Origin: Owenia fusiformis
Taxonomy: Eukaryota; Annelida; Polychaeta; Sabellida; Oweniidae
Direction of reading: 5' to 3'
Assembly: GCA_903813345.2 (NCBI GenBank)
Contig: CAIIXF020000009.1
Span: 560,001-624,000, forward strand
DNA length: 64,000 bases
Shown here: positions 1 through 23,710 of the stretch, piece after piece
Layout: every line of letters starts with the position of its first letter
Position numbering within the stretch: the stretch's first letter is position 1
Program-made: the position numbers and the translations under genes
Notes under the pieces: generated by a model
The model's database searches: none
What the model saw: the letters and a program-made list of their open reading frames with translations, nothing else
Told to the model about the DNA's origin: nothing

Positions 1-858
1 AAAAGAGCGGTCCCCCCTCCCCTGGTAGTACGAGATTTGAAAAAAAACTGATAATTCATGAAGTTAGAAAATGAGTCCTCTTGATCCTTATATAGCCAAG
101 TTTCAGAAAGTGCAATAATAGAAATTCTCTTGTCAATTGATGCTAAAAATATTCAATAATCAATGTACAGAGATTATCATGTATGAGATACAGGATATTG
201 GAATTATCCCAAGGATAATAGTAGAATAACGTAATTTCTAAGGGCAATATAGTGAAATATTGGACCGAGGGCCAAAGGCCCAAGGTCCGATATTTCACTA
301 TATTGCTCGCAGAAATGACGTTATTATTAGTATTATTACCACCGTTAACGACCACTACTGAAACAGCAATTTCCTAATTTCCCGGGGAAAATTGCCGGTC
401 CAGAATATATTCTAGACTGGTCCATATGGACCACCACTATGACATCACACATTTCTCAGGTCGATATAGTAAAATCAATGCCTTCTAAACTAGCACTAAA
501 ACCCCTAGAACTGGCCCGGCAAGGTGGTAATAATATAATATATCTGCCTGCTCAGCCAGGACTAAAGCTACATCTTGCCTGCTAATGAAAATACAGTCAT
601 ACAAACCTGCTTTATGATCTTCAAACACATCCAAGCATGGGATAAAATAGTGTATATCCTGCATGGTGTTTGTGAGTATATTCCATAGTAAGTTATTGTT
701 CATGTCTATATTCTATGGATGGAATATAGTTTATCTCATAGCTAGTGATTGTTCTTTTTGATGCAATATGAATTCTATATAATTGTTTAATGAAGTAATT
801 CCAGTGCTGTGTTTTATATTATTCACATCAATGTTCTGGTATTGTTAGACAGTTACAA
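1..858. other. 3' flank of the Mab-21-like gene; no gene seen
   Basis: No recognisable coding sequence on either strand. Short open frames on the minus strand at 143-355 and 485-703 resemble no family I know and overlap a palindrome. The minus-strand part next to 859 is probably the 3' untranslated region of the Mab-21-like gene. I looked here for the missing terminal exons of MICU1 and did not find them. Confidence 0.5.
222..327. repeat. Near-perfect 105-bp palindrome, MITE-like
   Basis: The arms read GCAATATAGTGAAATAT followed by GGACC on the left and the reverse complement on the right, around a small GGGCC-rich centre near 268-280. The similarity extends outward into an AACGT.ATTTCT motif on both sides. 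No coding capacity. This is one of several short palindromic elements in the window. Confidence 0.75.
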
Positions 859-2298
859 TCAGGTGATAGTTAGATGTGTCCTTTTGCCATCCTCATGCTG
901 CCAATCTAGGGGCTCATGTTGTCTAATTGCATCCCTCACATGTTTGACTGAATCTAACAAGGATTGTAATAAGACATCACCACTGGAAACATTGTTTGGG
1001 AAGTCATCATCCAGTAGTTTCTGCCACCATTGTGTATCACTGCTGTGTTTGACATGTTTCAATACCCATAGTAGTACAGTCAGTTCCACACTGTTGCCAT
1101 AACCATCCACAACCTCCACCTCCCTATCAGGGTAATATGTATCTGGTAGATAAATGAACTCACCACCTACACCTAGTCTGTATTGATTTGAGTCATCTTC
1201 ATCTCTCCTAAATTGATTGAAAATGTATTCTACTACATCTTCAAAACATCTTCTTATACTAAAGTCAGATCGTGTGCAACATTTCTGATGATTCATGATG
1301 AGCAGTTTGCATGAGTAGGATGAGATGAGACCATATGGTGGGGGCTCATTGTAGATATGCCAGTGGATCCTGCTATACAGATGTGAAATGTATTTCAATA
1401 CAAGGAAAAGCTGTTTATGATGTCCAGTAGGATTGTGTAACTGGTGATCAGGTGCTGGGTGTGGAGTCTGCACTATTGATTCAGTCCAGTGGATAGCAAA
1501 AGGACACTTACTACAATATGGATCTATAGGTACCAATACAGATCCCTCTGTCCCCTGCATACAGAAACAGAGATCTATATCTGTGGTACCTAATGGTCCT
1601 CCCACCCTCAGCCACACACTGGGTCCATGTAGACCTACATTCATGGAGAATTTCCCCAGTGTGTAGCTAGGGTGCTGTTCCTTCTTATGATATCTCTCGC
1701 CAATGTAGTGTGAACCATGAGTGTTCTCTAGGTAGGTGTGCATTGCAGCATGGAGACTTCCACTTATATTTGTTGTCAACCAGGAGACATCACCAGGAGC
1801 ACCAAGGGAATCATGTGAGGAATGAGGAATTACTTCATAGGGAGAGTGCTTGATAAGAACATCATAAAATTTTGTAGAATGATGATCAAGTAGTAGTTGC
1901 TGCAGTTGTCCAGGGTGAATATTAACAACTCCATATCCCTGTCCTGCTAAGTCACAATCACCTCTAACATCACATACTTGAACTGAGGCATCATCAGACA
2001 GAGATAATGGATTTAGAAAGTCATACTCTGTTGGACTGATGATCTTTGTTTTATCAATGTAACTGCCACTGGGGATTGGCTCCTTGGTCTTGAATACTTC
2101 ATTGTAGTCTCTAAAACCAGAACATATTGTCCTGACAAAGTCCGTAATGTATTTTGTATGATGCTCTAGCTCGGCCTCTGTATATTTATTAAAAATATCA
2201 ACTTTTGCAGCGGTGATATTAACAAATTCTGTGAGTCGTGCATAACCTGGATGAATTGTTTTGTATTTTTCATTGAATGTTGCTCTTGCCATTGCCAT
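859..2298 (-). CDS. Mab-21 domain protein, cGAS-like receptor (cGLR) candidate
   Basis: Intronless 479-aa frame. The nucleotidyltransferase signature is intact: GSY at residues 78-80, the first two metal-binding acids in the EYD motif (E91, D93), and the third in TDIDL (most likely D242, with D240 adjacent). The C-terminal half (about 290-460) has the Mab-21 helical pattern, including the FLVLKYISHL and SSYSCKLLI segments that correspond to the helical lobe of cGAS. I see no clear zinc-ribbon insert and no extra domain. In the family, cGAS and animal cGLRs sense double-stranded nucleic acid and make cyclic dinucleotides that activate STING. Other Mab-21 proteins lack activity. The intact triad makes a catalytic cGLR plausible, but the ligand and product cannot be read from sequence. 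The start at 2298 gives MAMAR; a second Met lies two codons later. A single-exon form is common in expanded Mab-21 families and may mark a retrocopy. Confidence 0.85.
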   Translation of the reverse strand: MAMARATFNEKYKTIHPGYARLTEFVNITAAKVDIFNKYTEAELEHHTKYITDFVRTICSGFRDYNEVFKTKEPIPSGSYIDKTKIISPTEYDFLNPLSLSDDASVQVCDVRGDCDLAGQGYGVVNIHPGQLQQLLLDHHSTKFYDVLIKHSPYEVIPHSSHDSLGAPGDVSWLTTNISGSLHAAMHTYLENTHGSHYIGERYHKKEQHPSYTLGKFSMNVGLHGPSVWLRVGGPLGTTDIDLCFCMQGTEGSVLVPIDPYCSKCPFAIHWTESIVQTPHPAPDHQLHNPTGHHKQLFLVLKYISHLYSRIHWHIYNEPPPYGLISSYSCKLLIMNHQKCCTRSDFSIRRCFEDVVEYIFNQFRRDEDDSNQYRLGVGGEFIYLPDTYYPDREVEVVDGYGNSVELTVLLWVLKHVKHSSDTQWWQKLLDDDFPNNVSSGDVLLQSLLDSVKHVRDAIRQHEPLDWQHEDGKRTHLTIT

Positions 2299-3293
2299 TT
2301 TGACTAAGCATGAGGTGTTGCATGCAATTACCTTTATACAATTAAGCCCTACGGCAGGTTAACTACATATAGGCTCAAATATAAATTGATATCCACTTTC
2401 AGAGATAATTAGGTTCCGTTAAAGTGATCCTTCAAAAAAGGTTAAGGACTATGTTTAAGTTAAATTCACATAACAAAACGAGTTTGATTTATTATTTGAA
2501 AAAACTTTCTCTTTAATTTTTAACTTTGAATTCTATTTTTAACAGGACATTGGTAATTCATACAATACCACTGTATGTACTTAGCAATACTGTAGTTTAT
2601 TTTATACTTTAATCATTGTTTCACAAATTATCATATAAGGAATAATTTACAAAGAGCATCTAACAAAAAACTCAGACCTATATCCATTACCTTAAAAGTA
2701 AATATAAATGTTCAAGAATTATTGAGACAAATACATTAACTAGTATTTGGTTTGCAAAGTATACTCTGGGTGCAAAGGTTAGTTCTTAAGTGACTTCTAA
2801 ACAGTTCAGACAATTTTACAGTTTAAGGGCCCCACCCAAACTACTATTGACTGTCACATCTCGGGTCATAAATTCATTCAAATTGAATCATGGTCAATAC
2901 CATATCTATGGCCGTGAAATGCAATGTAATACTATGATCTTAACATGGCATCATCAGTACTTTTTTAAAATTGAATTTTCCATTGAAAAAACACCATTTC
3001 GCAATATTTCATAGTTGATAATTTGGACCATGATTTTACTGCATTTGTTGATATTTGACCATGAAATAATAAATGCTTGAATTTCATTAGAGTGATATTC
3101 TTCCATTAGCATATGAATAACTCAGTCCTTATTGATGCACATGAGTGTAGTGATGTACATATTTTGTATATAGTTAGTAGTACTAGCATATGCTACAACA
3201 CTAATCTAGATATGATATGATGGATGGAAGTCAGCACCATCTATCCTCTATTCTATTTTATACGCCAGGATATATATTTAAAAATAAATACAG

Positions 3294-3421
3294 GAAAGCT
3301 TCAAGACTTTTTGTCTGCATACAGTATAGATGGCATTGACTGTGACATGACTGTTCAAGAAGTTGTAAATGAACTAAGAAGTGAACACAAAAGTACCAAT
3401 ACTTTTGGAACAACCCCTTAA
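3294..3421 (+). CDS. Possible orphan terminal exon, unrecognised
   Basis: An open frame of about 42 codons follows an ACAG acceptor-like site at about 3290-3293 and runs to a stop at 3419-3421. The translation (beginning GKLQDFLSAY and including DCDMTVQEVV) has protein-like composition, unlike the surrounding low-complexity DNA. The polypyrimidine tract is poor, no partner exon is visible upstream, and I recognise no family. It could be chance. Confidence 0.2.
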
Positions 3422-3934
3422 ATGTTTAGTAATGTGCATACAAAATGGAATGATATGAGATGTCATTTTATGAATAGCAAATGCAGTGTACTTTTATTAT
3501 AATTAATTGCTTATTAATTAATTAAATTATGTAAATAATATTTAGCACATTGATCGATTATAAACATAGATGCAGTGTATTAGAGAAAAATGCTTTAATA
3601 ATTGCTCTAAACTAAAACTAAATTGTTACAACATTTTGATTCCTTTAAAATTCTTTAAATGTCCATGAATTTCTATAATTCATGAATAATCATGAACATG
3701 TTCATTTTCATTGAAATTCACAAAACTGATATCTATAACAAGTTAAAATCCACCACACTTTACATTAATATTAGTTCCAATAACAATAGAAACATTGTTA
3801 GATTATTTATACCACTAGAAAAATGTTGATTAGCTCTAAACAAAAATACTAAAATTAGCATTAAAGCTACTGTTAACTAAAGTGTCAAACTGAAGAAATT
3901 GGAATTCATGGCAAGTCCAATATGAAAATTATCA

Positions 3935-4175
3935 GTCAACTATGACTATAAAATAAGTCAAACATGACTATATTGTTAATCAGATGACTTTCATCATTTA
4001 ACTATGACTACATTGTTAGTCAGATATGGACATTGATGATCAAATATGACTACATTGTTCGTTACATATGACTCTATGTTATTAGTCAAATATGACTACA
4101 CTGTTAGTCAGACATGATTAATTCATTAGTTTAGTATGACTTATATAATATAATCAAATATGACTAATTTGTTAG
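3935..4175. repeat. Diverged tandem repeat, about 25-30 bp unit
   Basis: About eight imperfect copies of a unit built on ATATGACTACATTGTTAGTC, with point changes and small length changes. No coding capacity. Confidence 0.6.
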
Positions 4176-5257
4176 ATATAAATTGAAATAATCAAGAAAA
4201 ATATTCTGAAACATTTATTATGCAAACAACACAAAAATGAAGCTCAAAGTTTTTATGCCTGTATATACTAAAATTGTGTGTTCTTATACATGATTCAAAG
4301 TATTGTACAAAACACAACATAAATAATCTATGAGCAAGGTGTGAATAAAAAACATGTAAAATAGATAGATAGATTTATGTATAAACGTATAAATGAGATA
4401 AAAACTGTTTATAGGGTGGAGTTAGATGACCATGAAATCAAGTAAGTTATTTTATAACTAAATCAAGAATTGCACTTTTGACTGAGATTTAATAACTCTT
4501 CATAAGGTCATTCAGGCTATTCAAACTAAGAGAGACCTAATATTAATGTAGATATAAATATTGCTGAAATACAGGTAATTTTCAAACCAGGATTAGACAA
4601 GAACTAATTTACCTCAAAATGATCTTAGATCAGAATTTTTAAATTTCAATTGTAATTTGAATATATTTCAGGAGACTTAAAATTTTGCCTGTTTCCTGTT
4701 TGCCTTTCTTAGGAAGAAAGGAGGCTAAACATATATTTAACTTTGAAAAACATTAATATAAATACAATAAGAACTATCTATTATATTTCTGAACTTTCAA
4801 CAGAAAACTTACACTAGATTTCAAGGTCATACTAAATCATATTAACTATAACAACAAAGAAACAGCCAAATATAAAAGTGATGAAGCCAATCAAATATTA
4901 AAAATGCCAACAGGACTGGTATCCATGGCAACACAGAATTTGGATATAACTCAATACCTGTGGAGCTATTGTCTTCGTATTTCCCTTGGACTTTTAATCA
5001 GAAAATTCAGAGATTGAAATTGATTATGTGAAGCTGATGAATAACTGAATAAAATACTAATAGTGCGATGCCACTTAAATAAATATTTAGGCTGGTTACA
5101 AAGAAACATTTAGACAATTTGCATGCATGGTTGTAATTAAATAATTTTTTATGATTTATTTTGACATTTTAATTCCTATTTTATTCATGTATTTATGAGT
5201 TTTTTATTCCATTATGAATGACGTCTGCTTTCACAAAGGTCAAGGTCATATACTCAC

Positions 5258-8200
5258 GGGAGGATCTTCTTTGAACACCTTCTTTACTCTTTTCATGATT
5301 CTGTCCTGTTTAGCGTCATTAAACCCAGCATACTGCAGTAGTATTTCTGCAAAATCTTTCTCGCTGATTTTATTTTCTTCATCTTTCTCGTAGCGTTGAA
5401 ACTGAAAATAACAAGTGAGATTTTCATCACGAGGATGCAAAAATGTGGAGAATGTTTCTGCTACTGTAAAAATATTTCATTTCACTTTTCAATTTAAATA
5501 CAGGATTTACATTTTTATCAAATAAAATGACAATATTCCTCAATCTCTTATAAATTATAAATCAAAATATAAAATAACATACATAAATCTATATATAAAT
5601 CCCAAATCTAATACCTCGATTTTTAGCACTTCATCCTGAAGCTGTTTTTGAAACTCCAAGAACTCATTAATTGTAAGTTTCTTGTCAAATTTCTTGCCAA
5701 AGAAGTATATAGAAAGAGCAGAGTTCATTCCTTTCAGGGTGCTTCCAGTGGTTGAATGGTCTCTGTGCCTCTGGCCTATGCTTGTCTGGGACCTGATGAT
5801 TGTTTGAACCTAAAGTGAACATACAATAAATAGTGAACATACAATAAATAGTAATGCAATACAAGAAATTAATGATTAATCATTATACTTTCCTCTGACT
5901 GTAAGAGTGAACATACAATAAAGAGTGTACATTTATACAACAAAAAGTGAACATACAATAAAATGTGAACAAACAATACAAGAAAGTATTGATTAATCTT
6001 TATATGCTTTGCTTGAGACTGAAATTATTAGGGGTGAGCAATATAAAAACTCACCTTAGCAAATTCTTCCACATCTACATCACCATCCCCGTTGAAGTCA
6101 AACATACGAAATGCTATCTCGAACATACGTTGTGGCGCTGAAAAAAACAAGTTGCACAATATTTTGAAAAGTGATATGCAATATGTGAGAAATACTAAAA
6201 GAACATAAAGAAAGTTCAAATAATATGGTCTAATTATTTTTGGGGCTAACTTGTAGAATGTAGAAGGCAATTTGTGAGGGCACCACTGGCAAAACCTCAG
6301 GCCTTGCAAAGAAGGGCACAAAATTCTTGGAGTTGTTGCTGATTTTCAAGCTTGTTTTTATTTTTATCAGGTCAAAGGGGTACAAGAAGTTCTCTAACAT
6401 AGTTTTTTCATGTACATCACAAAATACATTCCACAAATGTGTTTTTAAGATATGCTGTTGAGTTTTTGATTTTATATCCTTCAATAATGGATATACAGTT
6501 ATTACAGTTACAGTTATATAATCGAGTTGAGTAAGCGCTTACTTGACAGCAAAGTGAGCAGGAAGATGTAGTCGCTGAATGAAATGAGGCCACTCTCCCC
6601 CAGTTTGTAGAATATACTGTCATGTTCCAGTTTAGATACAATCTTCTGAGTCTGTAAAAACATGTGACAAGAAATGTGTTATATTATTGACAGTTATTTA
6701 AGAAATATAGACTGAAGTGCAGGGGTAATATCATCGAATACATCCGGCAGGGCTAGACACAAACATTCTCTTCAAAAGCTTTTGTGCCTAGCCCTAAGGG
6801 GTGTATTTGACGATATTACCCCGGCTCTAAGGTCTATATTACAATTCTAACATGAAAACTCACCAAAATGTATTGAATATTCATTATGGTATGCCATTAC
6901 TACGGCACGCCGTTATGACGTCACATATTACAAGTATTACCTGGGGTATTGTTTTGGAATATACCCTGGTGAAATGTTGGCTTTGTTCACTGTTTATAGA
7001 AGGCGTGAATACAGTCATGTTCAAATAGTTTAAGCCCCCTCCCAAACAAAATATGTTGATTTGACTTTCAGCTGTATTTTTCAAAAAATCGACATTCTTT
7101 CTCCCAATAAAATAAATCACTGTCAAGAGATTATAACAAAACATTGAAGACATAAGTTTTTCTTACGTTGGGCGAATTCATGAAGGATAATGCAATAAGA
7201 CAAAAGCAATGTGGCAAAATCATTAATACTTATTGAACACGCAATACATATATCCAATTTGCTCTGTCATTTTAAGTTCATGTAATAAGACAAATGTAAC
7301 TTCATGAACACCATATCAACACAATAACGTGAAATTTTTAAACAATTAACTTACTTTAGGATCAAATTTTTTGAATTGATCCAATCCAAGATTCTCTGGT
7401 TGTTTCACTCCTGGCGTAATTGAGCGCACAAAATCATCAGGGGTCATATAGATCTCACTTTCACCATGTTCAGATTTTACTTTCAGTGTTGCAAAGTAAC
7501 GAAATATCTTGTCTGGAGTTGAATAGGCACGGATCCTGTCTTCGTATTCTATGATCTGAAAAGAAAAGAAGTCATAACTCAGAATAGATATCAGTCTTCA
7601 TTATAAACATAGTAAGATAAAGCAAAACCTACAAATATGAACACCTCTAAAGTAACAGGTAGTCTTTTTGGGAGAAGTTGTGACTATAAAGTCAAAATGG
7701 AATGATACACCATGTCAATAAAGCAATCGGCAAAGCCAAGGTTACAACAGTCACTTGGCCCCAGGTTCAATTCCTGGTTCAGACCAAGTTTCAGTGTTAC
7801 GTAATTCTGGGTGTTTGACTGGGTGGTCCACAACTTGTATAAAAGTTACAGTGTGTATGCAGGCCCATAGTCAAACCCCCCACCCCCAGATTTTTTGAAA
7901 AGTGAACCCCCTTGGCAAAGCTGGCAGGGTACTTGCGCGTGCAAAAGATAACAGGGCTCTGCAAGTATAAATATGAAAAATATGGAATATACCAATAAGG
8001 TATTCCTTACCAAAAATATGGTGGAATCCAAAATACAATACAATGCATAAATAAGAATGTTTATTATATAGGTAAACAGAAACCCCAGGCATGTGAACAT
8101 TTTTCAGAGGTCATTAATTCTAACTTCTAGCTAGTAATTAAATTAGCTCCCAAATATTGTAACACTTTGTAGCATATATTGTTAAAAGAAAATTCAGAGT

Positions 8201-9375
8201 CAAAAAATATGAATGTATAAATTCATGGTAAAATACTTTTCGTCTGAAACAATTATTGATGATTTTGGGGATATTTACCTCTCAATTAAAACTACCCGTA
8301 GTTCACAAATCATGTCTGGTGTGTGGCTAAATACTCATACAGTGGCTCACTAGATCTGATATATCCTTTTACAAAAAGTAATGATTTTACCTTTCTGTCT
8401 CTGAATCCAACTTTTTTCTTTTTCTTTTTCTGTCCTCTTTCTTCTAGCTCTTCAGTAGTATCACCATTACTCCCGACAGCCTCTTTTTCAGCTGCGTCAA
8501 CTTTCGGGAAAGGGGAAGACTTCCCCGTTGTTTCTTCTGATGTAAGATACTCTTGTATGGGTTCAAGACTGCAAAAAGTTCATTCAGGATCTTTACACAT
8601 TGTTTTTTTCACAATGAGAAAAAGTTGATCACAATTTCTTAGTGGAATATTCTATTCACAATTTTTCTTAAATGCTGACAAAGTTTAATCAAACTAACCC
8701 GATTAAGAAAATGTCCCAAATTGGTCAAAGTATCTTAATTTTTCATGATTTTACAAAATTTCAGTGAGTCCAAATTCCTTTTATACTTGGTACAAATAGG
8801 CAGAGATAAATAAAATAAATAAATTGAACATGAAAGTCATTAATGCAATAAAAAATACAGTGAACTCCGAAAACAGAAGCCAGCTTTAGAGGGCTCCCGC
8901 CCAAGAGGGGGCAGTGAGGTCGCTTTTGTCACTTCACATACCCCTTGGGGAGCTCCCTTTAGAGAAACTAACGATGACATTCGAAATGATAACTTTTTAT
9001 TATGGCTTATTAGATTATAAGCCTTTTAAAGTGTTTATTTTTATTGTAAATACCCACTAATTGTACTTACCCATTAAAAAGCAGGACAAACGTTATCATG
9101 GAGCCTAACCATAGTGAGTACAATTTAGAGAACCTTGACTGCCTCCGTCTTTTAGCAAAATTTGTGTACACATTTTTATGTCTGAGTTGTATGATTTGAA
9201 CTGAGCGTGGTAAGTTCCTGTATGATTCTAGATTATTTGTCTGTTGATTATTTGCAATATACTGCTGATAGGCACGTTGAATGGCAGATGTGCTCCGTTG
9301 GTGGATACAACGTGACTGCAAAGTAAACTGGCTCGCCCAAATAGGACTTTGTAAAGTAAACACTGATCGCCACAT
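5258..9375 (-). CDS. MICU1: Mitochondrial calcium uptake protein 1 (3' end missing)
   Basis: Calcium-sensing gatekeeper of the mitochondrial calcium uniporter in the intermembrane space. Coding exons 5' to 3': 9375-9071, 8568-8391, 7555-7355, 6651-6543, 6137-6055, 5809-5615, 5401-5258. All phases join, giving about 405 residues. An Arg-rich N-terminus (targeting peptide) precedes a hydrophobic segment at about 85-102. The polybasic block [13 protein letters not shown] (about 149-161) and the [15 protein letters not shown] stretch are MICU1 hallmarks. The first EF-hand loop [12 protein letters not shown] (278-289) keeps all calcium ligands. The [11 protein letters not shown] segment and [16 protein letters not shown] follow as in MICU1. 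Human MICU1 is 476 aa. The last visible exon ends at a GTGAGT donor before the second EF-hand, so roughly the last 110 residues must lie at or beyond the left edge, or are lost. A TTCCAG acceptor just before the ATG suggests a 5' untranslated exon. Confidence 0.93.
6703..6842. repeat. Palindromic element in a MICU1 intron
   Basis: The left arm reads GGGGTAATATCATCGAATAC then GGGCTAGACACAAA. The right arm carries the reverse complement, and both are bounded by AATATAGAC/GTCTATATT. Length is about 140 bp with a short centre near 6775. It is probably a MITE and does not touch exon 6543-6651. Confidence 0.7.
7700..7795 (+). repeat. tRNA-derived SINE head
   Basis: A perfect RNA polymerase III B box, GGTTCAATTCC, lies at 7764-7774. 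It sits inside CCAGG...CCTGG pairing that mimics a TpsiC arm, with an A-box-like stretch around 7710-7725. No cloverleaf closes properly, so it is not a tRNA gene. It lies in the MICU1 intron 7556-8390. Confidence 0.5.
7870..7940. repeat. Dispersed repeat fragment shared with about 29550-29620
   Basis: The segment AAAGTGAACCCCCTTGGCAA followed by AGCTGGC recurs with a few changes at about 29562-29600 in an IQCE intron. Two copies in introns of unrelated genes indicate a dispersed repeat of unknown class. Confidence 0.4.
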
Positions 9376-9609
9376 TTTCAGTAGTTACCTGGAATAGCAA
9401 TATACATGAAAAGATTAATTCTTCTAAATTTAAGGTGTTGCACTGTTCTCTATGCTTATTAGCTTGGGGCTCCTACGACCATGGGGTTATTTTGACTCAT
9501 TTGCCTCAACGTAGCTACCCGCTTGAAAACTATTCACCAATATACATTTTTCCACTAAATATGAAGAAAATCCTAGGGGTCCTAGGCTGAACCCTCAAAT
9601 ATCAATATA

Positions 9610-10040
9610 TTTCCATACCAAAATGTCAAATTTGGATGTGTTCCCATACCAACCAATATATATAGTGCCCAAAAGCTATATCAAATGCCCAAATATGAGA
9701 CCAATGCCATACCAAATGTCTAAATACAGGACCAATGCCATACCAATGCATTGACTGGTCCAAAAAAGAATATTTCCCGGAAAAAAGCTAATATTTAAAC
9801 TGAAGAAGGTCTCTAGAAGAAGGCGATCTCTGAAGAAAACATTTAAAACAACCTCAAATTAAGGATATGTGTAACTACTAGAACAATGCCATACCACAAG
9901 TGTGAGAAAACATATTTTCCATAACCATTCTCATACCAGAAAGTGGAAAAATCTGACCATTGCCATACCTCAAAGTCATAATGTGGAGACATTCTCATAC
10001 CACATCCTAAAATTTGGGTCCATTGCCATACCAAATGTCA
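9610..10040. repeat. Degenerate minisatellite with a CCATACCA core
   Basis: The motif (C/T)CATACCA followed by about 30-35 variable bases recurs more than eight times (for example near 9615, 9650, 9709, 9738, 9889, 9935, 9964 and 10026). An alternating GACCATTGCCATACC form is also seen. Copies are strongly diverged. Confidence 0.55.
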
Positions 10041-10892
10041 AAAAAGGTACCCCATGTGTGCCGAGGATCCCCGTCGTGTCAAGGTTTTTATACAGTGAAC
10101 CCCCGGGGAACACCTAACATGAGTGACTTAAAACATTGAACACATTCCTTCTAATTGTGGACACCTTGGTTTTTTTACCTATCAGCATTTAATAAAAAGC
10201 AAATTTTTTTAAATATCAACATAATGCGTGATTTGCGTGACATTTTATCATCCACGCAAAATTGATGCATGATTTCAATTTTTCCAGCAAATGTGTGACA
10301 ATCACGTTTATGCGTGAGGGTTGACAAGGCAGTGGAGGGCTTCACTATATCCAAACTTTGTTCATTGGGATAATAACATGTGACCCTATTGAGGAATGCA
10401 TCAAAATGAATTTTATTTTTGCTAAAAATTTTTGCAGAGGAGGAATTTATTTCTCTGTTTTAGGTTTGTTATTCAAACTATATTCACTTATTATAAAAAA
10501 GCCAAAGTAACCATAATGTGAAGATTATGTACTATCGAGTTTTATTGATTATAGCTTTAACATACATGCAGAAGCGAGATGAATGTTTGGTCTAAAAATA
10601 AAAACAAAATTTTACAAACTTTAGACTTTTGGGCGATAATCGTTTCTATTTCCGGTAAATCAACCAAGATATGTCACAATATATTTGGACTTTTTATGTT
10701 AACTTTAACAATATTTTGGATGTTAAACATGAAGCTAGAAATAATAGCTTAATTGGACAACCTTTGAATTAGTTAAATAATTTAATATTTTATCAAAAAA
10801 ATCTGATTTTACAGTTTATTTGCAACTAATATTAATTGCAATATCCTTAGACATATCTTCGTGGTTTGGGCGAGTTTGGGCAAAACCCTAAA

Positions 10893-10946
10893 CCAATCAA
10901 AAGCTCTGTTTTAGAAAACCCCGCCATTTGATAAGATTGGCGCCAA
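10893..10946 (+). promoter_or_regulatory. PCNA proximal promoter: CCAAT box and palindromic E2F site
   Basis: A CCAAT box lies at 10893-10897, and a perfect E2F palindrome TTGGCGCCAA at 10937-10946, about 160 bp before the PCNA start codon. CCAAT (NF-Y) plus E2F is the usual signature of S-phase genes, and PCNA is a classic E2F target. A TTACGTCG sequence (CRE-like half site) follows near 10969-10976. The transcription start is not determined. Confidence 0.7.
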
Positions 10947-11042
10947 ATCAGAGACATTTCCCGGGTTTTTACGTCGTCTTTGTTATCGTCAGAATCTTCT
11001 TGGATTATTGTTGGATATTCTCTTCATTTGTTATCAAATTGA

Positions 11043-23710
<12,668 letters not shown>

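Larger units (their letters stand above)
2299..5257. other. AT-rich DNA between the Mab-21-like gene and the last visible MICU1 exon
   Basis: Very AT-rich. It holds a possible orphan exon (3294-3421) and a diverged tandem repeat (about 3935-4175), both listed separately. The MICU1 exon ending at 5258 carries a normal GT donor, so this stretch is probably MICU1 intron. I searched the minus strand for a second EF-hand loop and saw none. Confidence 0.5.

Noticed and set aside
859-1102. Plus-strand 97-codon frame ending at 1102
   Set aside because: Antisense shadow of the Mab-21-like coding region.
7700-7795. Functional tRNA gene
   Set aside because: A good B box is present but acceptor, D and anticodon stems do not form; treated as a SINE head.
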